Source: Myxocyprinus asiaticus
Taxonomy: Eukaryota; Chordata; Actinopteri; Cypriniformes; Catostomidae
NCBI RefSeq assembly: GCF_019703515.2
Contig: NC_059362.1
Location: 28,288,326-28,352,325 of the forward strand
Direction: 5' to 3'
Length of the DNA stretch: 64,000 bases
Under the pieces are notes generated by a model. The model worked only from the letters and a program-made list of their open reading frames with translations. It searched no databases and was not told the origin of the DNA. The translations under genes and the position numbers were made by a program. Below are positions 45,123 through 55,712 of the stretch, piece by piece; the first letter of the stretch is position 1, and the number at the start of each line of letters is the position of its first letter.

Positions 45123-48100
45123 TCAGAATGGAGAAGAGGTGACAGACATTCCCGCTCCCTATGACTTTCTCTCCGGTTCTGGGAATAGAAATGCATCTAT
45201 TTTCGACTACAAACTCTCCAGAGATGTTTGTAAGTTCTCTGGTTTGTGTGCAGCTATGTTGTGTTTTCTGTTGTTAATATCACTGGTGGTCCTGTTGAAG
45301 TAAAATAAAACTAGTTTCGCTTGAACGCCCCACATCACGAGCAGCTGCAGCGTTCTGCTCTCATGCAGGGAGCTCTAAAGCTCACGTGCAGTCTGTCTCA
45401 GGAACGCGCACAGGGAACCAACGGTCGTTGAACATTTTCACTAGATAATACATTAGATTTCGTGTTGTTTCTCATGAAACATTAACGTATTCCTTCAGAA
45501 CAAGACACGAGTCGCATACAATAATTTATTAGACTTCTGAATTATACTTTTGCGTCTTTTTGAAGCTTGAAGAGGTGGTCACCATAAACTGCCATTGTAC
45601 ACTGACATCTGTAGCTATGTTTCCATTCAAGTTGCGAATTTAATTTAAGCGAAAAACCATATTATCGCAAAAACAATCTGCGAATAAAGCCGCAATTCCA
45701 TCCAAGGGTGTTCAAAAGGAAGAAATCATCACTTCCGGAGAAATTGTAGCACTGCTGAATTATAAGTGCCGCTGTTGGGATTTCACATTCATTTAATATT
45801 CTTGACGCAACATAACACTTGCCAGCCCCAGTCAGCAGTGCGCTTTGTACACTGCAAAAGAGACCCCACCACACACACAAAAACACACACTTACAGTTAA
45901 GTCACCACATACCAACACATCTTCTGGGAGCGCTATATATGTGCGTTCATCCATCCTTATGACTATACAATACTATACAATACGTGCGGATCTATAGATA
46001 TTTTTCAAAAAGCCTCAATATAGCTTCTCTTCCGTACAGTTCAAGTTTGTTTTTGACTTATTTGCTCTGAAAACTCTTTGTAGGCTTTGGATTTTCTAGA
46101 CACTGTTATTTCAGGATGATCAGAGCAACATTTCAGATGCGATGATTGGCCCGCCGGTTAGTCCAGTAATGAACGAGTTTTTCAGGCACATTAACTTTTT
46201 GATGCGCATCTTTTATTCCTAACAAATTCAATTGGAGTTTATTCTGTAAATGTGTTTCCATCATAGTTTATGCGCATTGCTTCTTATCGAATAAAAATCC
46301 TCCTCAGTGGATTGCATCCACCTCAAGCGAGCGTATAATTTTTTATCTTGGTGTTTCCATCCAGCAGTTTTTATGCAATATCCCAAAATGTGCATAAAAA
46401 ACATTGATGGAAACATAGCTTCAGAGAACAACATTTTTCACAACTTCCCCTTTGTGTTACGAAAAAGAAAGTCATATGGTGTTATAACAACAGAGGGGTG
46501 AGTAAACAACCAGTTTCTATTGTCATTTTTGGATGAACTATCCCTTTAAGGGATTTTGAAAAAAAACCTAAAGTAATTTGTAGAAAAACAGTATGTTGGC
46601 TTTGTCAAGTCAACATAATTATCATAATTTAGACAGTTTTAAACAGAAATAAAAATAACTTAATGGCACACATACTTTTAGGGCTAGATCCACAGCTTCC
46701 TCATACAGCTCCATAATTTTGTAAACTAAGACGCAGGCTTGCAAATACCCATGTTCAGCACAAAGGCGCAAGGCATATTTCAAGTCGTAGTGGATGTCTG
46801 AAGCATGTGTTCCTGCTTGTTCAAGGTACCACAACAGGGCATCTGGCTTGTGTTTAGCATAAAGTGAGAGTAAGTAATTGTGAATGGCCTCATCTTTGAC
46901 ATCCAGCTCATATACGCAGAACTCCATGTAACGAATAGTCTCATTAATTTGTTGCATACTGCCCATCTGGCTGTAGTTCACCAATGCTGGGATCAGATTC
47001 TTTGGATCTAATCGGTTTCCCATCTGTATCCAAGCATCTACCACCTTTTTGGGAATGTGCTGCATAAGAACCGGGGAAAACTTGTAGAAGAGCCTGTCAT
47101 CACAGTGCTTGGAGAGGACATCTAAGGCTGCACTGTAGTTGTCATGCTGGCAGTAATGAGATATAACCCGCTCATAGTCCTGCATGATAACCGAGAAATA
47201 AACCATGTTGTCCACGTCCCCGTGGCTAGCGAGCAGGTCATAGATGGTACTGCGATTGTTGTAGAAGCAATCTTTGTGTTTAGGGCTTTTTAGAAAGGTG
47301 CGGAACTCTTCACGGGTTTCCTGAAAGGTGTGTTGTTTACTGTCATCTGCCTCCAGCAGACCGAGGCAGTTCAGATATAGTTCAGTCAGCCAGGTTACCA
47401 GTAAGGTGATCTGAGTCTTCTCACTGGGTTTCAGGTTTGTTAGCTTCTTTTTCAGAAATTCCTTCAAGGCTTCCTCCTGCTTGGCCTCAATGAACTTCAG
47501 TGCAATCTCCTCAAAGTAATTCTGAGTGAGGGCGTAACACTTAGCGCTATCCAGGTAGCGTTTGTTCTGGAAGCAGTGCTCTGCCTCCTTGGCTAGTACC
47601 ATATCCAAACACTCTGGTCTATCCTTGCAGAACTCCTTAGCCAGATCAAACTTGTTCATGTTCATGTACATTTGCCAAACATCCCTTGCTTCTCTCTGAA
47701 TGTGGTAGCGAAAGACAGCTTTTTCGGCGTAAATCCATACAAGCCCTGTGACAGGATCTTTGATCATCTTTTTTAGGGGGCCAAATTTTTCTGGAAACAC
47801 ATCTTCGTGCACCACTTGCCCATTCAAAGTGCAGATACCCCTCACACGGTCAGGGAGCAGAAGTAGGAAATGAAACTGGGTAAGCACAATAGAGATGGGC
47901 TTGACAAAGTTTAAATCAATATCTGATGTGTATTCCCACACCTGCACATCACTAAGTAGAGAGTCAGGCCGCACATAGTCCAGCTGTCCATACAAAACCC
48001 CATTGCCCATCATCCAGGCAAAGGTCTTGGGGCAACTCCGAAGCTTCGATGTGTAGAAAGCAATCTCACTGTAGCCCGTATTGACAGGAAACTCCTGAAA

Positions 48101-51100
48101 GCTGGGTACTAGATCCTGGTTCTGGGCAAAAATGGAGCTGAACCCCTGCTGCTCAGAGCCCTCTGCCAACTTGCCAACAAACTGAAACAGGCATTTCCGT
48201 GTGGTAGCAATGATGAAATATTTCGATTCCATGCCACGTTGGACCTCAAGGCAACAAACTGGTGCAGGCTTACTATCCTCCTCCAGGGAGTGAACCTGTC
48301 TGAAGTACTGGTCTGGGTTGGTGTTGAAGAGACTGCCCTCTGATGCAGAGATCTCGGCTTCAAAGATAATGCCCTGGCTGGTGCCAACCAGAATCGGCCC
48401 AGTGTTGGTCTCACAGCCTGTTAATTTGTTCCAACCTATAGTTTCTATTAGGTGGCCTCTCCATCGAGATAGACTTCGAACCTTCTGAGAGTTTCTGTTT
48501 AGGTATACGCATTCATTTGAAGTAAGGCTGATGACTAAATGTGACCCTGCAACACAAATATTTGTATTTTTTGACTAATAAATAACAAGCAATTTTAAGC
48601 AGTACAAAGAGGAATGACAGATTTTGAAAGATTCACACTTATTCTTTTGTTTCTCTTAATGATTATATTAATATTATATGACTATTTATGATGAGATGCT
48701 GCATTAAAGAGCTTACATTTAGCTTTACTTTACAAAAACATGAGATGGATGTGAATGTATGTTGTGAATTAAATTACTCTTGTGTATGTAGTTCCTTTCA
48801 ATAAAGAATTGAAAAAATGTATACATGTCCTTGATGTATTGCCCAGGTCACACCTGGTCAAATGCTTTGGGATGCAGCTAATGTTATACTAATTTGAAGG
48901 GAAATCTAATCAAACCACTGATTGTGTCTAATGGCATTTACTGGAGGCTCAAAGGACCCAAAGCCATTTAAATCCTCTCGCAACAAGGTGTGAACATCAA
49001 CATCTAATTAATTACCTGTTGGATCCAGGAAAAGCTTGTGCACTTTGCTGTCATCCTTTCTTCCACATTCAATCTGATTTGGCTGATCAGGTTTTCCAAG
49101 ATCAATTCTAAAACATAATATGCAATTTGTAAATGTTATATCTGTTCTGTAAATATGGGGTGAATTTAGGAAAAAATGGCCACTTTTGTCATTTAAATAA
49201 TGATCTAAATGTCCCAGTCAGGCCCGGTTCCAGATCAAAATCACTGAGGGTGCTTCTGAAAATAGTGGGGGTGCTCTGTATAAAGTGGAGATGTCTCATA
49301 ATTACAAATTGTTTTAATATATTAAATCATGTTTAAATGCTACTAAAACGACTTAAATAACAGCTTTTTTATGTACAAAACATTTATTGCTTCTTTTTTT
49401 TCACATGATCTGTCACTGAAAATGACAGCAACATGCTGTGCCTGCAGATTAGGACATACTGATTTGCACAATCATGCACGTTTTGATGCAGCAATTGTGT
49501 GTTCATAAACTGCAGGGATTTCTGTGTGTTTGCTGGGATTCAAGAAAATCTGCTTACCAATTTACAGTATTAGTTTTACATATTAAATTGAGCTGGGGTG
49601 TGCAATTATTTTGGTACAGGGGCCACATCAGCTGTTAAGTAGAACATGGAAGAGAGAAGATAAAAGTTCTGCATAGTTTTATCTTTTAAGCCCAGACATG
49701 CACTCAATGAATGATGCACAATGTCCTGAAGTGTATACTGATGGGACCATTCTGCGATTGCTTGAAGTTTTGCTGCTACATTTCTATCACGTGTTAGTAA
49801 AACTGAATTAAGACTGAGTAAAATGATTGTTTATTTTACCATACTTCACTGCAGTGGTAATTTAGTATTCAATTTAACACTCTACATCAGGAGTCTGGTT
49901 TAAAAGTAAAATAAAATATTCTGAAATTATAGATTCTAAAGAATTATTTTAATGTTTGCCGCAAAGTGGACAAAGTTGTTTTATTCTCAAAACATTATCA
50001 ACCTGTTTACATGCTCATGGGTCATGATGTGGGTCTTGTCAATGTTTGGCAACCCATTCAGCACACCACTGAATAAAACAGGCTGCATGACACTGATAAA
50101 TGATTACTACCTGAGTAACATTCACATACAGGTGTGAGGGACTTCAGAATTTCATAAATAACACAAGGAACAAACATTTTCCTCTCTCACTTGGTTTTGC
50201 TCGCGTGTCCCCTCCGCGTGCGAATGATGCGAAGATCTATTGGGATTTTACTAAAGTTCATCACTGAAAAGGTTTGCTTGCAGACTTGGCACCAAACAGC
50301 ACACGCAGCATCACGAGTGGACACTGCATCACACTTCTCTTCAGTGTTGCCAACTACTTTCAATGAAAAGTAGCTAAAAGTCGCTAGATGACGCCATGCG
50401 TTAATTAGCATATTCATAATCTCGTACTTGCATTCTGCCTTGTGTCAGCCCTTTACATCTGTTTGCTTCTCTCCTACTTTCTGTGCTCACATACTGTATT
50501 TTAATACATCTGTATTCCCAATAAAGCTGTTCTCATGTACATATTTGTTCAGTTTCTGTTGTCAGACAATGGAACGAGTATGAACTAGTGACTGAAACTC
50601 CGCCCATTAAGACTACATGTTAACCAGTAGTCACTTCCAAGCAATTTCCAAGCTGCTGCTCTGCACTGCTAAAATCCTGATTTTATAACATAAGTTAAAG
50701 ACAATGGCTGTGCTGTGATTTTGGCTATATTTACATGTAAAATGATCACTCAGAGAGAGTTAGAAGCGACAGAATGTCTATTTTTTCTCTCACACAGCGC
50801 ACAGCCTCCGTCTGCGTAACAGTGAGTGATAAGCAAGAAAAATAATGGTCAAATTAAATTGTTTAAATTAAAACAAAGGGGGAGCAAACCATACAGATTG
50901 TTGATTGGTCCTTGGCAACTCTGTTTGCACACGTGCAACTCATTCACGTCTGTGTCAGCTGCCGTGCGGTGAACTGAATGTGCTGCTCCTCTGTCTGCCA
51001 CTCACTGAACAGAGTAGACGCAGAGAGAGAGGTGTGCCAGCGGCCTGAAAGCAAGACCTCGCGCTCGCACAGCAGTACTCCCGACTCTTCTATGCACTGC

Positions 51101-52305
51101 TATGTAGCTAAGATTTGTCCAAAAAGTCGCTAGAATTGTCGCTAGGTGCTTTTTAGGAAAAAAGTCGCTAAAGGGGTCTGAAAACTCGCTAAGTTGGCAA
51201 CACTGCTTTTCTTTGAGCATAACATTGCACTATTGAACACTACGTTTTTTTTTCTCCGAAGAAGAGAAAGCATGTGCACTCTCATGCATGGTTGCCAGAT
51301 TGCATATATTAAGTATGACATGAGGCGAAATATTTCCTATTTGTGCATGTATAAATCTTGGTGTGTTGCATCTATTATCTGGCAACCCTGAGCATATTAA
51401 AAGCTTGTGGATGCGCGATAGGTCCAAAAGCCAGATAAATGAAAGATCTAATAAAAAACGTTCATGATAAATCGACCCGCGGGCAGCAGTTTGCCCTGGT
51501 CTCCAACTGAGGGTGCTCTAAGGTTCGTTTGAGGGTGCTAAGGGTCCCTCAAACACCCTCGTAGAACCGGGCCTGGTCCCAGTGTACCTGAATCCTTCTC
51601 AAATATTTGTATTTATTTATTTTAAACATATTGCTAATTAAATACATTGAATCCGTAATTGATTAAATACAGTTGGAAATAAAAGGCAGATTAAGTGAAT
51701 TGATCACACTTTAACATCATTCGACAAGCAAATCACACATGCATTTCAAAGAGAATTGTCTTTGACTGTCACATTTGCTTACAGTTGCTCCATAGTCCTT
51801 CACTGAGTTTTCAAACATAATTGAAAAAAAAAATACAAATCACTCCTGGTATGTACCGTACATAAACTAATCAATGCAAAACGTATCAACTGCAAAATCA
51901 CCCAATTAAGCCGTGGAAAGACCTGTTGATGATAACATTATTCAGCCGAGAAATGCCAGCTTTACCTTAGTAGGGTGTCCTTCCCTAGACTCATGCATAA
52001 CTGGTTGTTGCACACGGAGAAGTGGTTGATTTTTTCGGGAGGGGAGAAATCGATGCGTTGCTTACTAAAAATGGGTTTCTCTTCCTCCAGTCTTACATTC
52101 ACAAACCCTGTGAACATGCACAAACCTAATGTCAAATACCGACATCATAAATGCCTATATTTGTTTCAAATATTCCAAATTATTTGTGTAGTTCAAGAGT
52201 TTTGTTCTTTTTACCTGAATGAGTGATCCCAATATTAGCCGCTGAGACACGACTGTGTTGACGGATGTTCTGAGAATCTTCATACTGATCAAGAATTGAT
52301 GCCAT
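36914..52305 (-). CDS. vps18: VPS18 core subunit of HOPS and CORVET tethering complexes, complete gene
   Basis: VPS18 is a class C VPS protein on late endosomes and lysosomes, part of the HOPS and CORVET membrane tethers that drive fusion. Five exons, 52215-52305, 51966-52107, 49016-49107, 46676-48546 and 36914-37642, total 2925 bases, or 974 residues plus TAA. The human protein is 973 residues by recall. All four introns are GT-AG and all phases fit. An N-terminal beta-propeller (Pep3/Vps18 family, about residues 30-340) is followed by a long alpha-solenoid with the clathrin-heavy-chain-type repeat. Near residues 810-845 is a Glu-rich coiled coil. The C-terminal RING-type zinc site has Cys853, Cys856, Cys870, His872, His875, Cys878, Cys945 and Cys948. 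The protein ends SSWL. Nothing is missing. Its 9-kb last intron is full of transposons. Confidence 0.97.
38588..38886 (+). repeat. 5' LTR of the Ty3/gypsy relic
   Basis: Starts TGTGGCAAGGG and ends TTGTTACA. The next bases (GTGGTGCTGAAACCGAG) are where a tRNA primer-binding site would lie. Confidence 0.85.
38930..39280 (+). pseudogene. Gag-like fragment
   Basis: The frame opens MESSSLAEVIESLASMHQAQ and includes PQDEPEGFLKLFERTAEVWK and WTARLFPLLSGEAQ, resembling fish gypsy Gag capsid starts. It continues in other frames to about 39620 but is interrupted. Confidence 0.7.
40173..40640 (+). pseudogene. Integrase fragment of the LTR element
   Basis: Integrase core: FERIGMDLVGPLERL (first Asp), LTDQGTTFISRTLRELYKLL (second Asp), LVERFNETLKNMIHKFV (Glu). 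HQ/HH zinc-finger remnants lie just upstream. Stop at 40638 in place of Trp-like context, so the frame is broken. Confidence 0.85.
41203..41760 (+). pseudogene. Reverse transcriptase fragment of the LTR element
   Basis: EESHSDWASPVVLVPKSDGS, FYSTLDLTKGYWQIPL and FGLFRAPATFQRLMDRVL are gypsy RT motifs. The catalytic YLDD is present in another frame near 41727. RNase H is absent. Confidence 0.88.
41809..42106 (+). repeat. 3' LTR of the Ty3/gypsy relic
   Basis: Collinear with the 5' LTR, with scattered substitutions and small indels. Followed directly by resumed Tc1 sequence. Confidence 0.85.
42240..42787. mobile_element. Partial family-1 foldback element
   Basis: Only the central hairpin (CAGCGCGTCATTGTTTACA with TGTAAACAATGACGCGCTT) and one arm, ending TTTTGGGTGAACTATTCCTT, are present. 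Confidence 0.65.
43399..43852 (+). repeat. tRNA-derived SINE, copy G, with target-site duplication
   Basis: AAATGTTGGTCTTGG flanks it at 43399-43413 and 43838-43852 with no mismatch, the cleanest duplication in the window. Full-length, so probably the youngest of the seven copies. Confidence 0.94.
44255..44609 (+). repeat. Solo LTR related to the Ty3/gypsy element
   Basis: Starts TTTGGCAGTGGGGGCGTGG, ends GTTGTGTTACA, with GATGC at 44250-44254 and 44610-44614. End motifs match the LTRs at 38.6 and 41.8 kb, but the middle differs, so a sister subfamily. Formed by recombination between two LTRs. Confidence 0.75.
45057..45118 (+). repeat. (CA)n microsatellite
   Basis: About 30 CA units, nearly uninterrupted. 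Confidence 0.95.
45611..46421. mobile_element. Foldback element nested in the larger one
   Basis: Ends GTAGCTATGTTTCCATTCAA and TTGATGGAAACATAGCT are inverted. No coding capacity. Interrupts the right arm of the 43.9-46.5-kb element. Confidence 0.7.
46676..48546 (-). CDS. vps18: VPS18 exon 4 (residues 109-732)
   Basis: A single 1871-base exon encodes most of the protein: the rest of the propeller (for example FAWMMGNGVLYGQLDYVRPD and IVLTQFHFLLLLPDRVRGIC) and most of the alpha-solenoid. It opens after TTGCAG and closes with CTAAAA before GTATGT, phase 0. The frame is uninterrupted. Confidence 0.97.
49016..49107 (-). CDS. vps18: VPS18 exon 3 (residues 78-108)
   Basis: A 92-base exon encoding IDLGKPDQPNQIECGRKDDS and KVHKLFLDPT. 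The intron before it carries the hAT-in-hAT nest at 49219-51575. Confidence 0.94.
49219..51575. mobile_element. Non-autonomous hAT element with 8-base target duplication
   Basis: Inverted ends CAGGCCCGGTTC and GAACCGGGCCTG, flanked by exact GTCCCAGT copies at 49211-49218 and 51576-51583. GAGGGTGCT words repeat near both ends. No transposase. In VPS18 intron 2. Confidence 0.9.
50342..51205. mobile_element. Second hAT-type MITE nested in the first
   Basis: Ends CAGTGTTGCCAACT and AGTTGGCAACACTG are perfect inverses. Flanks CTTCTCTT (50334-50341) and CTTTTCTT (51206-51213) match at seven of eight. Several GTCGCTA words lie near the ends. 864 bases, non-coding. Confidence 0.88.
51966..52107 (-). 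CDS. vps18: VPS18 exon 2 (residues 31-77)
   Basis: Encodes the first strands of the beta-propeller, including EEEKPIFSKQRIDFSPPEKI and NNQLCMSLGKDTLLR. Acceptor CACAG, donor TAAG before GTAAAG. Confidence 0.95.
52215..52305 (-). CDS. vps18: VPS18 exon 1 (start codon, residues 1-30)
   Basis: The ATG at 52305-52303 begins MASILDQYEDSQN, matching the family N-terminus. No other in-frame ATG lies close upstream. The donor is TCAG before GTAAAA, one base into a glycine codon. Confidence 0.95.
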
Positions 52306-53024
52306 TTCAAATGTTCTAATCAAACGGACTATTCACAAAACCACAGTTTATTAAAGATGCTGAACCTGCGTTTGCATTGCATATAAAGATTTCTACCAGC
52401 TGCTCCCACCCCATGACACGTTAGCATTTTAGCTAACTAGCTGTCCAGTCCAAAGATGATTTTACTGTCACTCCCCCAGCCGTGTGCGGAGTAAAATATA
52501 ATGGATATCAAATAGATTTAAAAAAATAAAAAAAAATAAAAAAAATAAATAAATAAGCTTAAAATGATATTTTAGGAATTGAAATGGACAGAATTAGGGC
52601 TATGTTGTGTGCAGCGCTATCTTGGTCAGTTGATGAATATCATGTGATTACAAGGCAGATACTTTACTGCAGTTCCCTATCGTGTGCACGAAGTGACGCT
52701 CTATAGTTAAGAATGAACTAATACGTGTTGTGTTTAAAACAACAACAACAACAAAACAGCAGCTCCACAAATACAACAGAACGATTGTGAGACGCGTTTT
52801 AAAAAGCTGAAGTGTGCTGAATTACTAATATACAAAAATACATTAAAATTTTTCCATATGGTCTCTCAAATAATATGAGGTCATAAAAGCTGCATTTAAT
52901 TATAATTATAAAAGAATTAGCTAAATGTTGTTTTAGATGGAATATACAGTAGCGTGCCACTTTACATTATATGTCCACTTCACAAAAGTGTCAACTACCC
53001 ATATTCATAACCAAACACATCAGC

Positions 53025-53672
53025 ACTGGGTTACACGAAACAAGTTAAGCTCAAAAGACAGCATTGGAAGCGTAATGTTGAGTACCACAAACAAAATATT
53101 TCGACTCGTCCGTCCTTTTCTTTAAAAAAAAAAAAAAAAGAAAGAAAGAAAGAAAGAAAGAAAGAAAAAAATCTCATTTACAGTGAGTCACTTATAATGA
53201 AAGTGAATGGGACCTATTTTTGGAGGGTTTAAAGGCAGAACTGTAAAGCTTATTTTTTATAAAAGCACTTACATTAATTCTTCTGTTAAAACTCATGTGT
53301 TATTTGAGCTGTAAAGTCGTTTAAATCGTAATTTTTACAGTCATTTAAGGGTTTGTTGACATTACATCGTCAAGTTGAGAAATTAGCAATAACTTTACAC
53401 AGAAAAGCTTAGTACGCTATTTTATCACACTAAAATCATGTAAACACACATATTGTTTACGTCTTGTGGCTAAACTTTTAAAATAGTGAGTACTTTAATG
53501 TTTACCGATTGGCCCCATTCACTTCCATTGTAAGTGTCTCACTGTAACTCTGATTTTTGCCCTTTTTTTCAAGAAAAGGAGGGGCAGGTCGAAATTAATT
53601 TTTGTGGTAATCATTATGCCACAAATGCTGTGGATTCAGATTAACTTGTATTGAACGGAATATTCCTTTAAC
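53025..53672. mobile_element. Foldback element, family 2
   Basis: AACAAGTTAAGCTCAAAAGA near the left end and ATTAACTTGTATTGAACGGA near the right, ending GGAATATTCCTTTAA. Holds a (GAAA)n run at about 53139-53166. Confidence 0.75.
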
Positions 53673-53983
53673 TTGGTTTAAAGAAGGCGGCGCAACTGTA
53701 AAAGACGTCCGTCTAGCGCATGTTTACATAGAAAAACAATTGAAAACGTCCCCTTACAATGTATCTTACAGAGTAATTTGTGTTGTTTATGTCTTGTGCT
53801 TGTTGTGTTTTCATTCTGCTTTATTCATTATTATTTAATCAAATGTCAACTTAACTTTTTTTTTTTTAAGCCAAAATAAAAAAAGAATGAAAGATTAAAT
53901 AATCATAAAATATCTTATCTGTGTTCAAACCATGGATTTGTGTTCTTTCCATTCAGGCCCAAGTGATGGTTGTGGGAGTGGCT

Positions 53984-53991
53984 ATGCAAAT
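53984..53991 (+). promoter_or_regulatory. Octamer ATGCAAAT upstream of RHOV
   Basis: A perfect POU-factor octamer about 180 bases before the RHOV ATG. An eight-base match can be chance. No conservation data are available here. Confidence 0.3.
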
Positions 53992-54075
53992 TCAAGCCTC
54001 TTCGTAACGCCCAACTGATACAAAAGGCAGAAGTCCCGTCAAAGAACAGAACGCAGTCAATAGCTGGGAAAGTAA

Positions 54076-54082
54076 TGAGTCA
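54076..54082 (+). promoter_or_regulatory. AP-1 site TGAGTCA upstream of RHOV
   Basis: A consensus TPA-response element inside the near-palindrome TGAGTCACTCA, about 90 bases before the ATG. It could drive inducible RHOV expression. Inference only. Confidence 0.3.
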
Positions 54083-54172
54083 CTCATCACTCCCAACAAA
54101 GACGCAACCAAATACTGTGGAGTTTAAAAAGTGTTCTTGAAAGAGGTTTCTTCCTGTCTTTAACGTTTGGAC

Positions 54173-54371
54173 ATGCCACCTCAAATGGATTACTTTTACC
54201 AAGAATCAAGAGTTCCGTCTGTGTGCTTGGAGCAAAACGACGCACTTGACCCTGCGATTAGTTGCATGATGGTTGGGGATGGAGCTGTTGGAAAGACTAG
54301 TATGATTGTAAGCTACACAACTAATGGATATCCCACGGATTATAAACAGACAGCTTTTGACGTTTTCTCAG
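54173..54371 (+). CDS. rhov: RHOV exon 1 (residues 1-66)
   Basis: Carries the start, a short N-terminal extension of about 27 residues that is less proline-rich than the human one, the P-loop and switch I. Ends TTCTCAG before GTAAGC, one base into glycine 67. Confidence 0.95.
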
Positions 54372-55538
54372 GTAAGCAAATGTTCTTGATGAGGATGTTG
54401 GAGTAAATGTAAAAAGGTGATAAATTGGATCTTGATGGATCATAAAGATCTCCGCAATTAACATTTTTCTACTTCTGGTTATTCAGGACAAGTTCAGGTG
54501 GATGGGACCCCTGTACGAATTCAGCTGATGGATACTGCTGGACAGGTAGTGTGATCATTTAATCTAAAGTATTTGTTTAATCTTTTTTGGTCAGTTATCT
54601 TTTGCTTTTAGAGCAACACATGACTGGAATGTACTTCCAGCTGATTTTAAAGGTCTGACAAGTCATTGTGTTTTCTCTAAAAAATTAAAGGTCTGGTTAC
54701 TGTCAAAACACAACTGCATACGTGGTATTTAGTGTTAGTAGTATTGTCTTAGGGATTTATTTATTTTTGTTTGAGTTTCATGTTTTTGTAAGATTGGTTA
54801 TTGATTGGTTTTAATTGTTATGGTAATATTCTGTATTTTGAGTGTAATTTTGTCCTTTGACATCAACCTGCCCAGATAAAAATTAGCCATTGGCTAAATC
54901 TGACACATTTTCATAAGTGAGATGTTTGATTAATGTGTATTATTCCTGACAAATAAATGAAAATGAAATCTGTTAATAAATGTATCTGAATTGAGTGTAC
55001 CCATGGAAATGTAGAAAGTTGGACGCCTTAATCAAATCACATAAGTTGAGAATGGGATAAACGTGACTTAAGTTGTGCTTTGTAATTGCAGGAAGAATTT
55101 GATGAATTCAGATCTCTGTCTTACGCACACACGGATGTCTTCCTCCTCTGCTTTAGTGTGGTAAATCCCACATCTTTCCAGAACATAACCAAGAAATGGA
55201 TCCCTGAGATTCGTGCATGCAACCCATCGTCCCCCATCATTTTAGTTGGAACGCAGTCAGACCTTCAGTTGGACGTTAATGTTCTCATAGACTTGGACAG
55301 GTACAATGTCAAACCTGTGGTCAGCTCAAGAGCACGGAGCCTTGCCGAGAAGATCAGGGCTGTCGAGTACGTGGAGTGCTCAGCCCTGACCCAGAAGAAC
55401 CTAAAGGAGGCCTTCGATGCTGCCATATTTGCAGCTATTAAGTACAAGGCCAGGAAGGCCAAAAAATTGAGACTGTCGGACAGACGGACCAAAGCTTTTT
55501 CCAAGTGTAGCTGGAAGAAGTTCTTCTGCTTCATCTGA
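54173..55538 (+). CDS. rhov: RHOV, atypical Cdc42-like Rho GTPase, complete gene
   Basis: RHOV (Chp/Wrch-2) is an atypical, membrane-associated Rho GTPase that binds PAK-type CRIB effectors. Three exons, 54173-54371, 54487-54545 and 55092-55538, give 705 bases, or 234 residues plus TGA; human is 236 by recall. The P-loop GDGAVGKT spans residues 35-42, the switch I Thr is residue 60, DTAGQ is 82-86 with the Gln61-equivalent retained, GTQSD is the guanine-specificity motif and ECSAL the G5 motif. The C-terminus WKKFFCFI lacks a classical CAAX box, as in mammalian RHOV, where the terminal Cys is palmitoylated. The first ATG (MPPQ, like human MPPR) is the start. The upstream in-frame TTG is not. 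Divergently arranged to VPS18. Confidence 0.96.
54487..54545 (+). CDS. rhov: RHOV exon 2 (residues 67-86)
   Basis: A 59-base exon between ATTCAG and GTAGTG encoding [20 protein letters not shown], the second strand and switch II start. The DTAGQ is preceded by Met where many Rho proteins have Trp. Confidence 0.95.
54598..54975 (+). mobile_element. LINE 3' fragment in RHOV intron 2
   Basis: An open stretch reads [20 protein letters not shown], like the C-terminus of fish non-LTR ORF2 proteins, followed by a 3' region ending CCTGACAAATAAATGAAAAT. Family not resolved. Confidence 0.55.
55092..55538 (+). CDS. rhov: RHOV exon 3 (residues 87-234)
   Basis: Begins [11 protein letters not shown] after TTGCAG and covers switch II to the C-terminus, including [20 protein letters not shown] and [20 protein letters not shown]. 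Ends in the basic, cysteine-containing tail. Confidence 0.96.
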   Translation, partial: EEFDEFRSLSYAHTDVFLLCFSVVNPTSFQNITKKWIPEIRACNPSSPIILVGTQSDLQLDVNVLIDLDRYNVKPVVSSRARSLAEKIRAVEYVECSALTQKNLKEAFDAAIFAAIKYKARKAKKLRLSDRRTKAFSKCSWKKFFCFI

Positions 55539-55712
55539 CCCTACAGGTCAAAATGTGAACTGTTTATATGATTAATTAATTTATTTTGGACAATGCTTTT
55601 ACCGCAGTTCTTATGGTCATTGAGCTTGATTTTATGGGTGGAGTCATTTGCTCTGTGGGGAACTTCCCAGGAACAGAGTCACTTAAGAGGTGCTGTGTTG
55701 CAACCCTTTGGA

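Larger units (their letters stand above)
43855..46549. mobile_element. Large foldback element with internal insertions
   Basis: Begins AAAGGATTAGTTCACCCAAC and ends TTGGATGAACTATCCCTTT. Arms such as GAAGCTTCAAAAGGACACAA (43978) and its near-inverse around 45555, and GTTTGTAGTCGAAAAATAGA (44655) with its inverse near 45200, pair over 2.7 kb. A solo LTR and a second foldback element interrupt it. Confidence 0.75.
52306..54172. promoter_or_regulatory. Divergent VPS18-RHOV intergenic promoter region
   Basis: 1.87 kb separates the two start codons on opposite strands, so both promoters must lie here. It contains A-rich tracts, a foldback element (53025-53672) and the POU/AP-1 motifs near RHOV. 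No clear TATA box. A TTTAAAAAG near 54123 is only TATA-like. Confidence 0.5.

Noticed and set aside
44971..45303. Frame with a CA-encoded His-Thr run and hydrophobic C-terminus
   Set aside because: The sequence lies in a foldback arm and crosses a microsatellite. No start context or homology.
54167..54406. RHOV start six bases earlier at TTG, or first exon running through its donor
   Set aside because: ATG at 54173 matches the known N-terminus, and the donor GTAAGC with exon 2 in phase explains the end.
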